Source: CAZNKU01 sp964573775
GTDB taxonomy: Bacteria; Bacillota; Clostridia; Monoglobales; Firm-18
Assembly: GCA_964573775.1 (NCBI GenBank)
Contig: CAZNKU010000014.1
Coordinates: 1-30,698 of the forward strand
Reading direction: 5' to 3'
Length of the DNA stretch: 30,698 nt
The notes below the pieces were generated by a model. That model had not been told where the DNA came from, made no database searches, and worked only from the letters and a program-made list of their open reading frames with translations. How positions within the stretch are numbered: position 1 is the first letter of the stretch; every line of letters begins with the position of its first letter. Of the stretch, positions 1 through 7,363 are shown one piece after another. Position numbers and translations under genes: made by a program.

Positions 1-390
1 ATAATTGCATTGTTTTTATCATAAGGTTCGGAAAGTAATGTTTCCAGACGCATATTTTCAAGATTATTTGTAAAATCTTCGTAGCCTTCCTTAACCTCAT
101 CAAGAACAGACAAATCCTCCATTTCATTACCTAACGAAACTAATGTAACCAAATCTTCCCACTGAGTATAAAGATTTTTATATCTGTCAATTTTATCTGT
201 TAGCTGCTTTGTTTTCTGGAGAACTTTCTGTGCGCTTTCCATATCACTGTAAAAATCAGGTTCTCCTGCCTTTGATTCAAGCTCTTTTATTTCAGATTCA
301 GTACCTGAAATGTCAAAGTGAATCCCTCAATTCATTTATGTCTTTTTCAAGAGCGTCCAAAGAAAGTCTGTATTCTTCAAACTCTAACAT
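1..390 (-). CDS. prfB: Peptide chain release factor 2 (partial, with +1 programmed frameshift)
   Basis: This is the N-terminal part of RF2, which ends translation at UGA and UAA codons; the rest lies beyond the left edge. The ATG at 390 follows an AAAGGG ribosome-binding site. Codon 25 is CTT (318-316) and codon 26 is an in-frame TGA (315-313). Reading must slip +1 on CTT-T to continue as DISGTESEIKELESKAGEPD and on to a segment ending LLSEPYDKNNA, a typical RF2 region. The zero frame gives MLEFEEYRLSLDALEKDI and so on, ending at the TGA. Without the slip only 25 residues would be made. The gene starts 39 bases after the secA stop on the same strand, the common secA-prfB order, so it is probably co-transcribed. 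The interrupted frame is normal autoregulation in RF2, not a mutation. Confidence 0.95.
312..327 (-). promoter_or_regulatory. prfB: prfB +1 ribosomal frameshift signal
   Basis: Read on the minus strand the codons are AGG GAT TCA CTT TGA C. The slippery CTT-TGA-C and an upstream AGG sit at the same spacing as in the E. coli prfB site, where an internal Shine-Dalgarno-like AGGGGG lies three bases before CTT. Here the upstream element is weaker (GAGGG). Family knowledge says scarce RF2 leads to a pause at UGA and a +1 slip, restoring RF2 synthesis. Confidence 0.93.
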
Positions 391-429
391 ATTATCAACC
401 CTTTCAGTTTGTAATTTAATATTGTAATA

Positions 430-3159
430 TTATTTACCACAGCATTTTTTATACTTCAGTCCACTACCACAAGGACAAAGGTCATTTCTGCCAACCTTAT
501 CATCATTCTTGGTAGGTGTTTTTTTCAGAGAACCATCACCGGATGTTTTCATAGGTTCTGCAACCTGTTCTCTTTTCATTTCTGCATTTGTTTTGGCATG
601 GTATAACATTTTAACAGTATCTGTTTTAATGTTATTAATCATTTCATCAAACATATCCATACCTTCAATTTTGTATTCAACTACAGGGTCATGCTGACCG
701 TATGCACGAAGACCAATACCGTTTTTAAGCTGATCCATAGCATCAATATGTTCCATCCATTTGTTGTCAACAGCTTTTAGCAAAGCAATGCGTTCAAGCT
801 CACGCATTCTCTTATCACCATTTTCATCAACACCAAACTCTTCTTCACGCTGACTGTAAAATTCAGTAACCTTTTCCATGATAATGTTTTTAAAATCAAC
901 ATTATCAAACTCAAATTTTTCATCACCAAATTCAGGAACAATACCAAAAGTCTGTAACATCATTGGTTCGTAATTTTCCCATGCCCATTCATCAGCAAAC
1001 TGCATACCTCCACAAACAGAGGAAATTATATTTTCAACAACACTTTCCACCATAGATATAATATTTTCGTGAATATCATCACCTGCAAGCACCTTCTGGC
1101 GTTCTTTATATATAATTTCTCTTTGCTGGTTCATAACATCGTCATAATTTAAAACATGCTTACGAATATCAAAATTTCTTGCCTCGATTTTTTTCTGTGC
1201 ACTTTCAATTGTGTTTGACAATATTTTAGCGTCAATAGGTTCATCATCATCAAGACCGATTCTGTCAACCACCATAGATATCCTGTCGGAACCAAAAAGT
1301 CTCATAAGGTCATCCTGCAGTGAGATATAAAATCTTGATGAACCAACATCACCCTGACGACCGCTTCGACCGCGAAGCTGATTATCTATTCGTCTGCTTT
1401 CGTGACGTTCTGTACCTATAATGAACAAACCACCTGCTTCAACTACCTTCTTACGTTCTTCTTCAGTCTGAACTTTAAATTCATCATAAAGTTTTTTGTA
1501 TGTTTCTCTTGCTTCCAAAATTTCAGCATCGTCTGTTTCTGCAAAGCCTGTTGCTTCTGCTATAAGTTCATCAGAATATTCCATTTTGCGCATTTGTTCT
1601 TTTGCCATAAACTCTGCATTACCGCCAAGCACAATATCTGTACCACGACCTGCCATATTGGTAGCAATTGTAACTGCACCAAATTTGCCCGCCTGTGCAA
1701 CAATTTCTGCTTCCTTTTCATGGAATTTTGCATTCAACACACTATGTTTAATACCTTTTCTCTTTAATAAAGACGAAAGTTGTTCTGATTTTTCTATAGT
1801 AATAGTACCAACCAGTACCGGCTGTCCTTTTTTATTGCATTCTTCAATTTGTTTTACAACGGCATTGAATTTACCTTTTTCATTTTTATATACAACATCA
1901 TTATAGTCAATTCTCTTCAATTCCTTGTTTGTAGGAATAACTACAACATCAAGTCCGTAAATTTCTCTGAATTCCTGCTCTTCAGTTTCTGCTGTACCTG
2001 TCATACCGGCAAGCTTTTTATAAAGACGGAAGAAATTTTGGAAAGTGATTGTTGCCATTGTTCTGCTTTCACGTTCAACTTTTACATGTTCCTTGGCTTC
2101 AATTGCCTGATGCAAACCGTCACTGTAACGTCTTCCCTCCATCATACGGCCGGTAAATTCATCTACTATAATAACCTGACCGTCTTTAACTACGTAGTTC
2201 TGGTCGCGGTGCATTGTTCCATGTGCTTTAATTGCCTGGTTAATATGATGATGCAAAAGCATATTGTCAGGATCAGTTAAATTTTCAATATTAAATGTTT
2301 TTTCAGCTTTTTTCACACCACTTGCAGTTAAAGTTGCTGTTCTCGCCTTTTCGTCAACAATATAATCTGCATCAATATCATCAGTTGAATGAGTTTTATC
2401 ATCTGTTTCTTTAATTTTAAACATTTTAAGAGTACGGGCAAATCTATCAACAACCTCATAAAGCTGTGTGGATTTTGTACCCATACCTGAAATAATAAGC
2501 GGAGTTCTTGCTTCGTCAATAAGAATACTATCCACTTCATCGACAATTGCAAAGCTATGTTCACGCTGAACTTTTTGTGATGCATAAATAACCATATTAT
2601 CACGAAGATAGTCAAAACCAAGTTCGTTATTTGTAATATATGTTATATCTGCATTGTATGCTTCGCGCCTTTCATCGTTTTCCATATCATGCAGTACAAG
2701 ACCAACCTTTAAACCGAGAAATTTGTGTACTTTACCCATCCATTCACTGTCACGCTTTGCAAGATAATCATTTACCGTAACAATGTGTACACCTTTGCCT
2801 GCCAATGCATTAAGATATGCCGGAAGTGTGGAAACCAAAGTTTTACCTTCACCTGTTTTCATTTCCGAAATTCTGCCCTGATGCAAAACTATACCACCGA
2901 TAACCTGAACTTTAAAATGTTTCATGCCAAGTACACGCCATGCAGCCTCACGTACTGTGGCAAAAGCTTCAGGCAAAATATCATCTAACGTTTCACCATT
3001 AGCAAGACGTTCCTTAAAAACAGATGTATTATTTTTCAATTCCTCATCAGACATTTCAGAATATTGCTCTTCTAAAGACATAACCTTTTCAACCAAAGGC
3101 ATAAGCTTTTTTATTTCTCTTTCACTATGCGTTCCAAATATTTTAGTTATTAAGCCCAT
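430..3159 (-). CDS. secA: Preprotein translocase ATPase SecA
   Basis: SecA is the ATPase motor that pushes unfolded preproteins through the SecYEG channel at the cytoplasmic membrane. The 909-residue protein begins MGLITKIFGTHSEREIKKL. The ATG at 3159 is preferred over an in-frame ATG at 3201 because an AGAGAGGAA ribosome-binding site lies just before it. Walker A (GEGKT) is at residues 103-107 and the Walker B region (VDEVD) at 206-210. The C-terminal half carries the second helicase lobe with TNMAGRGTDIVLGG and a QLRGRSGRQGD segment. The last 20 residues form a zinc-binding SEC-C tail, CPC-x8-CC (Cys895, 897, 906, 907), the SecB/ribosome-binding region in other bacteria. Length is slightly above the usual 840-900. 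It is followed by prfB. Confidence 0.98.
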   Translation of the reverse strand: MGLITKIFGTHSEREIKKLMPLVEKVMSLEEQYSEMSDEELKNNTSVFKERLANGETLDDILPEAFATVREAAWRVLGMKHFKVQVIGGIVLHQGRISEMKTGEGKTLVSTLPAYLNALAGKGVHIVTVNDYLAKRDSEWMGKVHKFLGLKVGLVLHDMENDERREAYNADITYITNNELGFDYLRDNMVIYASQKVQREHSFAIVDEVDSILIDEARTPLIISGMGTKSTQLYEVVDRFARTLKMFKIKETDDKTHSTDDIDADYIVDEKARTATLTASGVKKAEKTFNIENLTDPDNMLLHHHINQAIKAHGTMHRDQNYVVKDGQVIIVDEFTGRMMEGRRYSDGLHQAIEAKEHVKVERESRTMATITFQNFFRLYKKLAGMTGTAETEEQEFREIYGLDVVVIPTNKELKRIDYNDVVYKNEKGKFNAVVKQIEECNKKGQPVLVGTITIEKSEQLSSLLKRKGIKHSVLNAKFHEKEAEIVAQAGKFGAVTIATNMAGRGTDIVLGGNAEFMAKEQMRKMEYSDELIAEATGFAETDDAEILEARETYKKLYDEFKVQTEEERKKVVEAGGLFIIGTERHESRRIDNQLRGRSGRQGDVGSSRFYISLQDDLMRLFGSDRISMVVDRIGLDDDEPIDAKILSNTIESAQKKIEARNFDIRKHVLNYDDVMNQQREIIYKERQKVLAGDDIHENIISMVESVVENIISSVCGGMQFADEWAWENYEPMMLQTFGIVPEFGDEKFEFDNVDFKNIIMEKVTEFYSQREEEFGVDENGDKRMRELERIALLKAVDNKWMEHIDAMDQLKNGIGLRAYGQHDPVVEYKIEGMDMFDEMINNIKTDTVKMLYHAKTNAEMKREQVAEPMKTSGDGSLKKTPTKNDDKVGRNDLCPCGSGLKYKKCCGK

Positions 3160-3213
3160 TAGAAATTCCTCTCTTTTATATATACAAGTATTTAAACACA
3201 ATATATCAAATAT

Positions 3214-3242
3214 ATTCTAACACAAAAGAAAAAGAATTACAA
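3214..3242 (-). promoter_or_regulatory. Predicted sigma-A promoter for secA-prfB
   Basis: On the minus strand TTGTAA (3242-3237), a 17-base spacer and TAGAAT (3219-3214) match the housekeeping promoter at 4/6 and 5/6. It lies about 55 bases before the secA start, back to back with the rpsU promoter. Predicted from sequence only. Confidence 0.55.
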
Positions 3243-3294
3243 CATTAATTATCAATAAAAATACAAATTTTCAAAAAATTAATAAATTTGGGTA

Positions 3295-3328
3295 TTGACA
3301 TTGCAAATCAGTTCAAGTATAATATAAT
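3295..3328 (+). promoter_or_regulatory. Strong sigma-A promoter for rpsU-yqeY
   Basis: A perfect TTGACA (3295-3300), a 17-base spacer and a perfect TATAAT (3318-3323) are present. A second overlapping TATAAT at 3323-3328 follows. It precedes rpsU by about 60 bases. A consensus promoter fits a highly expressed ribosomal-protein gene. Confidence 0.9.
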
Positions 3329-3388
3329 GAGTGTTGTAGATTTACAGCACACCGCCTACTATATCGGTAGCCGGAGGGAGGGAAATTT

Positions 3389-3562
3389 GTGTCAGAAATC
3401 AGAGTAAAAGAAAATGAATCTCTTGACAGTGCGCTTCGCAGATTTAAAAGACAGTGTTCAAAAGCAGGAGTTTTGTCTGAAATCCGTAAGAGAGAACATT
3501 ACGAAAAGCCAAGCGTAAAGCGTAAGAAAAAGTCAGAGGCTGCTAGAAAGCGTAAATTCTAA
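3389..3562 (+). CDS. rpsU: 30S ribosomal protein S21
   Basis: This is a 57-residue basic protein of the small ribosomal subunit, implicated in 30S function at initiation. It reads MSEIRVKENESLDSALRRFK, then RQCSKAGVLSEIRKREHYEK, and ends with an Arg/Lys-rich tail RKKKSEAARKRKF, the typical S21 pattern and length. The start is GTG at 3389, preceded by a strong GGAGGGAGGG ribosome-binding site at 3373-3382. No other start fits. It is followed 18 bases later by yqeY, the usual Firmicutes pairing. Expression should come from the consensus promoter at 3295-3323. Confidence 0.97.
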   Translation: MSEIRVKENESLDSALRRFKRQCSKAGVLSEIRKREHYEKPSVKRKKKSEAARKRKF

Positions 3563-3580
3563 TTTTAGAGGTAAAAAACT

Positions 3581-4024
3581 ATGTCTCTTAAAGATAAATT
3601 GATGGATGACCTTAAATCTGCTATGAAGGACAAAGATACTGTCCGTAAAAATGCAGTCCAGATGGTCAGGGCATCAGTATTACAAGTAGAAAAAGACAAC
3701 AAAGTAACATTGGATGATGAAGGTGTTATTGAAGTTGTTGCCAAGGAAGTAAAAAAACGCAAAGATGTTCTTCCTGAATACGAAAAAAGCGGTCGTCAGG
3801 ATTTGGTAGATGAACTCAACAGAGAAATTGAAGTCTTGATGGCATATCTTCCACAGCAGATGTCTGAGGAAGAAATTGAAGCTTTAGTTGTTGATTCTAT
3901 TGCACAGGCTGAAGCAAAATCAATGAAAGATATCGGTAAGGTTATGGCGGTTATAATGCCTAAAACAAAGGGTAGAGCTGACGGTAAAGTCATTAACCAG
4001 TTTGTTAGAAAGCATTTATCATAA
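3581..4024 (+). CDS. yqeY: GatB/YqeY domain-containing protein
   Basis: A 147-residue cytoplasmic protein of the YqeY family, which shares the helical tail domain of the GatB subunit of the tRNA-dependent amidotransferase. It begins MSLKDKLMDDLKSAMKDKDT and contains the diagnostic EYEKSGRQDLVDELNREIEV and AYLPQQMSEEEIE segments. The ATG at 3581 follows TTAGAGG. It lies directly after rpsU under the same promoter and ends at a strong terminator. The precise role of free-standing YqeY proteins is unsettled; tRNA binding is suggested by homology only. Confidence 0.93.
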   Translation: MSLKDKLMDDLKSAMKDKDTVRKNAVQMVRASVLQVEKDNKVTLDDEGVIEVVAKEVKKRKDVLPEYEKSGRQDLVDELNREIEVLMAYLPQQMSEEEIEALVVDSIAQAEAKSMKDIGKVMAVIMPKTKGRADGKVINQFVRKHLS

Positions 4025-4031
4025 AAAATTA

Positions 4032-4066
4032 AGGAAGATGTTTCAAACATCTTCCTATTTTTTATT
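4032..4066 (+). terminator. Rho-independent terminator after yqeY
   Basis: The arms AGGAAGATG (4032-4040) and CATCTTCCT (4048-4056) pair perfectly around TTTCAAA, followed by an ATTTTTTATTT tract. It starts 7 bases after the yqeY stop. Confidence 0.92.
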
Positions 4067-4124
4067 TACTTTTGAAAAACATTAAATTAAAACAAGTCTT
4101 TACATTATAAAATAATCTGTTTAG

Positions 4125-4160
4125 AATTAGTCCGCTACAAAAGTGGACTAATTTATTTTA
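4125..4160 (+). terminator. Second hairpin, possible backup terminator
   Basis: AATTAGTCC (4125-4133) pairs with GGACTAATT (4145-4153). The stem extends inward by GCT/AGT with one wobble, leaving a 5-base loop ACAAA, and is followed by TATTTTA. It sits between the yqeY terminator and the ftsZ terminator, where transcription from the two sides converges. The U-tract is weak, so its role is uncertain. Confidence 0.5.
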
Positions 4161-4161
4161 T

Positions 4162-4205
4162 GTATGACAAAAAACAACCCCAAAATCCATAAATTTTGGG
4201 GTTGT
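4162..4205 (-). terminator. Rho-independent terminator of ftsZ
   Basis: A 13-bp perfect stem, ACAACCCCAAAAT (4174-4186) with ATTTTGGGGTTGT (4193-4205), has a 6-base loop. On the minus strand it runs straight into TTTTTTGTCAT. It lies about 30 bases after the ftsZ stop. Confidence 0.93.
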
Positions 4206-4236
4206 ATATCATAATTATAATCTACAACGTGGAGAA

Positions 4237-5367
4237 TTATTTTTTTAAGAAAAATGGCACATCTATGTCGTCATCTTCTTTTGTTTTGTTAATTATATCT
4301 TCAAAAGGATTTGCGGATTTTTCATTTACAGCTGCATTTTCAACTTCACGACCTACTGCCTTTTCCGGTTCACGGGTAAACATCGGTACAAATGAATCGT
4401 TTTTATCATCATTATCAAAACCTGTTGCAACCAATGTAATTTCAATTTCATCTTCAAGAGAATCTTTAATAATAGCACCGAAAATAAATTCTGCATCAAC
4501 ATCGGCAAGTTCCTGAACAAGCTCATTAGCCTTTTGAATTTCAAGCATACCAAGGTCGGGACCACCAGAAATATTAAGCAATATTCCTTTAGCACCTGCA
4601 ATAGATGTTTCAAGTAATGGACTGTTAATAGCCATTCTTGTAGCTTCTTCTGCTCTATTTTCACCCTTAGCTCGTCCAATACCCATATGAGCGAGTCCGG
4701 TATTTTTCATAACAGCCTTAACATCAGCAAAGTCAAGGTTAATAAGACCGGGGGCAACAATAAGTTCACTTATACCCTGAAGCCCCTGTCTTAAAACATC
4801 GTCAGCAACGCGTAATGCTTCTTCGAATGTAATATTATTCTTTGCATGAGCAATATCAAGAAGTTTGTCATTATGTATAATTACAAGCGAATCAGAATTT
4901 TTCTTTAATTCCTCTATTCCACGTTCAGCCTGAGACATTCTCTTTTTACCTTCAATTGTGAAAGGCTTTGTAACAATTGCAATAGTAAGTTTACCAAGTT
5001 CCTTAGCAATACCTGCAATTACAGGAGCAGCACCTGTACCTGTACCACCGCCCATACCGGCAGTAACAAATACCATATCTGCATCTTTAATTGCAGCTGC
5101 AATATCATCTTTACTTTCTTCGGCAGCTTTTCTTCCAACTTCAGGATTCGCACCGGCACCTAAGCCACGTGTAACTTTTTCACCAATCTGAATTTTAGTA
5201 TTGGAATTTGCTCTTTTTAGAGCCTGAGCATCGGTATTAACAGAAATGAATTCAACAGATCTTAAGCCTGCTTCTATCATTCTGTTAACAGCATTATTAC
5301 CTGCTCCGCCCACACCTACTACTTTTATATTGGCAAGTGATTCATTTTCTATTTCAAGTTCAATCAC
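4237..5367 (-). CDS. ftsZ: Cell division protein FtsZ
   Basis: FtsZ is the tubulin-like GTPase that polymerises into the cytokinetic Z ring. The protein is 376 residues. I chose the GTG at 5367 because a GAGGAGG site sits 6 bases upstream; an upstream GTG at 5382 lies inside that site. The start reads MIELEIENESLANIKVVGVG, then GAGNNAVNRM. The tubulin signature GGGTGTG is at residues 106-112, and the synergy-loop segment NLDFADVKAVM follows. The C-terminal peptide DIDVPFFLKK is the conserved tail that binds membrane anchors such as SepF or FtsA. It follows sbp directly with no ftsA between, has its own promoter and ends in a strong terminator. Confidence 0.98.
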   Translation of the reverse strand: MIELEIENESLANIKVVGVGGAGNNAVNRMIEAGLRSVEFISVNTDAQALKRANSNTKIQIGEKVTRGLGAGANPEVGRKAAEESKDDIAAAIKDADMVFVTAGMGGGTGTGAAPVIAGIAKELGKLTIAIVTKPFTIEGKKRMSQAERGIEELKKNSDSLVIIHNDKLLDIAHAKNNITFEEALRVADDVLRQGLQGISELIVAPGLINLDFADVKAVMKNTGLAHMGIGRAKGENRAEEATRMAINSPLLETSIAGAKGILLNISGGPDLGMLEIQKANELVQELADVDAEFIFGAIIKDSLEDEIEITLVATGFDNDDKNDSFVPMFTREPEKAVGREVENAAVNEKSANPFEDIINKTKEDDDIDVPFFLKK

Positions 5368-5399
5368 GATAATCCTCCTCACATTATATACATAATATT

Positions 5400-5428
5400 A
5401 TTATATATAATTTTTTTTATTTTGTAAA
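5400..5428 (-). promoter_or_regulatory. Predicted sigma-A promoter for ftsZ
   Basis: TTTACA (5428-5423), a 17-base spacer and TATAAT (5405-5400) read on the minus strand, about 33 bases before the chosen GTG. The flanks are almost pure A/T, which makes chance matches more likely. The hexamers and spacing are nonetheless good. Confidence 0.6.
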
Positions 5429-5449
5429 GTAATTTTTTTATTTTTATTA

Positions 5450-5809
5450 TTATATTTTTTTATCCTTTAATTTTTCTGAAAATTTATCAATAGCATATCT
5501 TCGCAATGTTGCGAAATTCTGAAACAATCTTGTTCCAAAAACTACAATTGCAGCAATTGATAAATCAACATTCAATAGGTTACCGATATATAAAATTAAT
5601 GTTGCAAGTATGGTATTTCCAAAAAAACCTGACAGAAAAATACCAAGTTTAAAATTCCCTTTAAAATGTGCAACCAAACCTCCGAAAATAGAATCAAATC
5701 CCGCCAATAAAGCTATTGCTATATAGTGAGTAATACCGGAAGGAATATTAAAAGGCACAAACAAGGCAATCATGGCACCAATTAAAATGCAAAAAATAAC
5801 CATTAACAT
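5450..5809 (-). CDS. sbp: Small basic family membrane protein (DUF1290)
   Basis: A 119-residue integral membrane protein of the Sbp family, found in division clusters of Firmicutes next to ftsZ; its molecular role is not well established. Three to four hydrophobic segments are visible: about residues 2-20, 24-45, 55-77 and 80-95. The segments GITHYIAIALLAGFDSIFGG and FGTRLFQNFATLRR are typical, and a lysine-rich tail (KFSEKLKDKKI) follows. The ATG at 5809 directly abuts the DUF881 stop codon, and its GAGGATG ribosome-binding site lies inside the end of that gene, so translation is probably coupled. Confidence 0.92.
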   Translation of the reverse strand: MLMVIFCILIGAMIALFVPFNIPSGITHYIAIALLAGFDSIFGGLVAHFKGNFKLGIFLSGFFGNTILATLILYIGNLLNVDLSIAAIVVFGTRLFQNFATLRRYAIDKFSEKLKDKKI

Positions 5810-6550
5810 TTATTCATCCTCGCTTCCTTCAGTAATAGGCACAGCATATTCAAATTCAATCAAACCGTTAAAAGGCGGTATAACAATATCGGTTGCTTTG
5901 TTGATTTCGATTTCCAGCCCCCAGGCTGTCAGAGAATCGTATGCCCCACCCCTCATCTTTAATGAATTTTCCAAGGTCACAGGATCACCAATGGCTTTAA
6001 TAATAAATGGAGAAGTGATTTTTGTACCGTTAACACTTACTGTTGGTCCTACACATCTTATCTCAGTAGTTGCAACAATTCTTTCGTTGTTAATAGATAA
6101 TGCTTCAGTTCCGGCACCACGTAATTCGTTTACTATAGTAAGCAAATCAGAATCGTGAATTAGATAGTTGTTTATATCTGTACCGGAATTATTTTGAGTA
6201 CTGTCCTTAACAGTAACAATAATTCCAACACCCTCTACTTCAACTAATCCTGCCATTATCTCCGCTCTTTTAAGCTGATTAACCAGAGTTTTAGAATAGT
6301 CACTGTTTGATGCAGCTTCATCCTTAAAAGACTGTAAATCAAATTGCAAAGTGTTGTTAAGTTCTAAAAGCTGTGCATTTTTCTTTCTTGTTTCTTCAAG
6401 TTCACTTAAAAGTTCATCTGTGCGTAATGAACCTACAGGATTATATGTGTTGTTATATACAACACTTTTAATTTGCAAAGTAACAAGAAAAGACATTATT
6501 AATGCAACTATACCTATTGCGGATGTTGCACTTTTTAATGTTTTTTTCAA
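5810..6550 (-). CDS. DUF881 family protein (YlxW/YlxX type)
   Basis: A 246-residue membrane-anchored extracellular protein. An N-terminal membrane segment (about residues 10-28) is followed by a predicted coiled coil (about 45-95, LLSELEETRKKNAQLLELNN), then the DUF881 domain with VEGVGIIVTVKDS, NELRGAGTEALSINNERI and INGLIEFEY-like elements. Family members sit beside divIB, sbp and ftsZ; no biochemical activity is established. The start must be TTG at 6550, because the next Met (residue 19) falls inside the membrane anchor and a GGAG site lies 9 bases before the TTG. The divIB stop is 6 bases upstream. Confidence 0.9.
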   Translation of the reverse strand: MKKTLKSATSAIGIVALIMSFLVTLQIKSVVYNNTYNPVGSLRTDELLSELEETRKKNAQLLELNNTLQFDLQSFKDEAASNSDYSKTLVNQLKRAEIMAGLVEVEGVGIIVTVKDSTQNNSGTDINNYLIHDSDLLTIVNELRGAGTEALSINNERIVATTEIRCVGPTVSVNGTKITSPFIIKAIGDPVTLENSLKMRGGAYDSLTAWGLEIEINKATDIVIPPFNGLIEFEYAVPITEGSEDE

Positions 6551-6556
6551 AAATAA

Positions 6557-7351
6557 TCACTCCTTAGGCAGTGGTTTCAGGTATACATTACCGCCAATTA
6601 TTTCAATTATTCCGGTTTTTGTACTTTCCGGAGAATGATATATATCTGTAGCCAAAATGTTTATTTTATAATCCAAATTACCTATGTCACCTAAAACAAC
6701 TGTAAATTCTTCATTTACTGTAAAATTCAAATTACTTGCATCCGCAATATCAATATTTGTGACCATACCCGAGAACGCTGAACTTTCAAGCATTTGAACC
6801 AAAGTCTTATAGGTATCGATATATGAAACATTTTCAAATTCTATAATTTGATTAACTTCATGTGATTTAATCTTACCCGCAACAAGTAATGTTCTTCCCT
6901 GTTCAGGTAATTTATCTGATATTTCTAAAACCTTTCCTTCATCATCAAGGTAAATATATTTCTTATTAACAACCACATATGAATGAACTTTACATTCAAC
7001 TATTTTTATATCTATAGTTGATGGAAATTTTTTACTTACCTCAACACTCTTAATATACGGGATATCATTTATTGAATCAATTGCTTTGCTTTTACTGGTA
7101 CGGATAAGATTATCGCCAATTTTGATTTTTGATGCTTCAACAATTTCATCAGCAGATATTTTACTGTTCCCGGTACAATTTATTTTTTTTATCTGCAACA
7201 AAGGTGTAAATAAAAGTATCAGTACAAGTATAATTATAACAAGGCTAAGTAAAAGTAATTTTCTTTTCAATTTATTTATCTTTGCTCGTCTTTTATAATT
7301 TTTTAATTTTACAACTTTACCATTATCTTTTTTCTTGTTTATATATTTCAT
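6557..7351 (-). CDS. divIB: Cell division protein FtsQ/DivIB
   Basis: DivIB/FtsQ is a bitopic division protein that joins FtsL/DivIC and FtsB-type partners in the septal peptidoglycan complex. The 264-residue sequence has a very basic cytoplasmic N-terminus (MKYINKKKDNGKVVKLKNYK), one hydrophobic segment at about residues 33-50 and a POTRA domain (IKKINCTGNSKISADEIVEA through FPSTIDIKIVECK). A beta-rich domain follows. A strong GGAGG precedes the ATG at 7351. It begins 12 bases after the murA stop and is followed by DUF881 after 6 bases, so all are likely one transcript. Confidence 0.94.
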   Translation of the reverse strand: MKYINKKKDNGKVVKLKNYKRRAKINKLKRKLLLLSLVIIILVLILLFTPLLQIKKINCTGNSKISADEIVEASKIKIGDNLIRTSKSKAIDSINDIPYIKSVEVSKKFPSTIDIKIVECKVHSYVVVNKKYIYLDDEGKVLEISDKLPEQGRTLLVAGKIKSHEVNQIIEFENVSYIDTYKTLVQMLESSAFSGMVTNIDIADASNLNFTVNEEFTVVLGDIGNLDYKINILATDIYHSPESTKTGIIEIIGGNVYLKPLPKE

Positions 7352-7363
7352 AGATAACCTCCG

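Noticed and set aside
315..390. Short 25-codon minus-strand frame ending in TGA at 313-315, apparently a truncated gene
   Set aside because: It is the zero-frame beginning of prfB; the TGA is the programmed frameshift site, so it is neither a pseudogene nor a separate small gene.
1402..2280. Open frames on the plus strand across secA (up to 143 codons)
   Set aside because: They lie opposite a certain gene, are Cys/Phe/Ser-rich as expected for reflected codon use, and have no family resemblance or ribosome-binding site.
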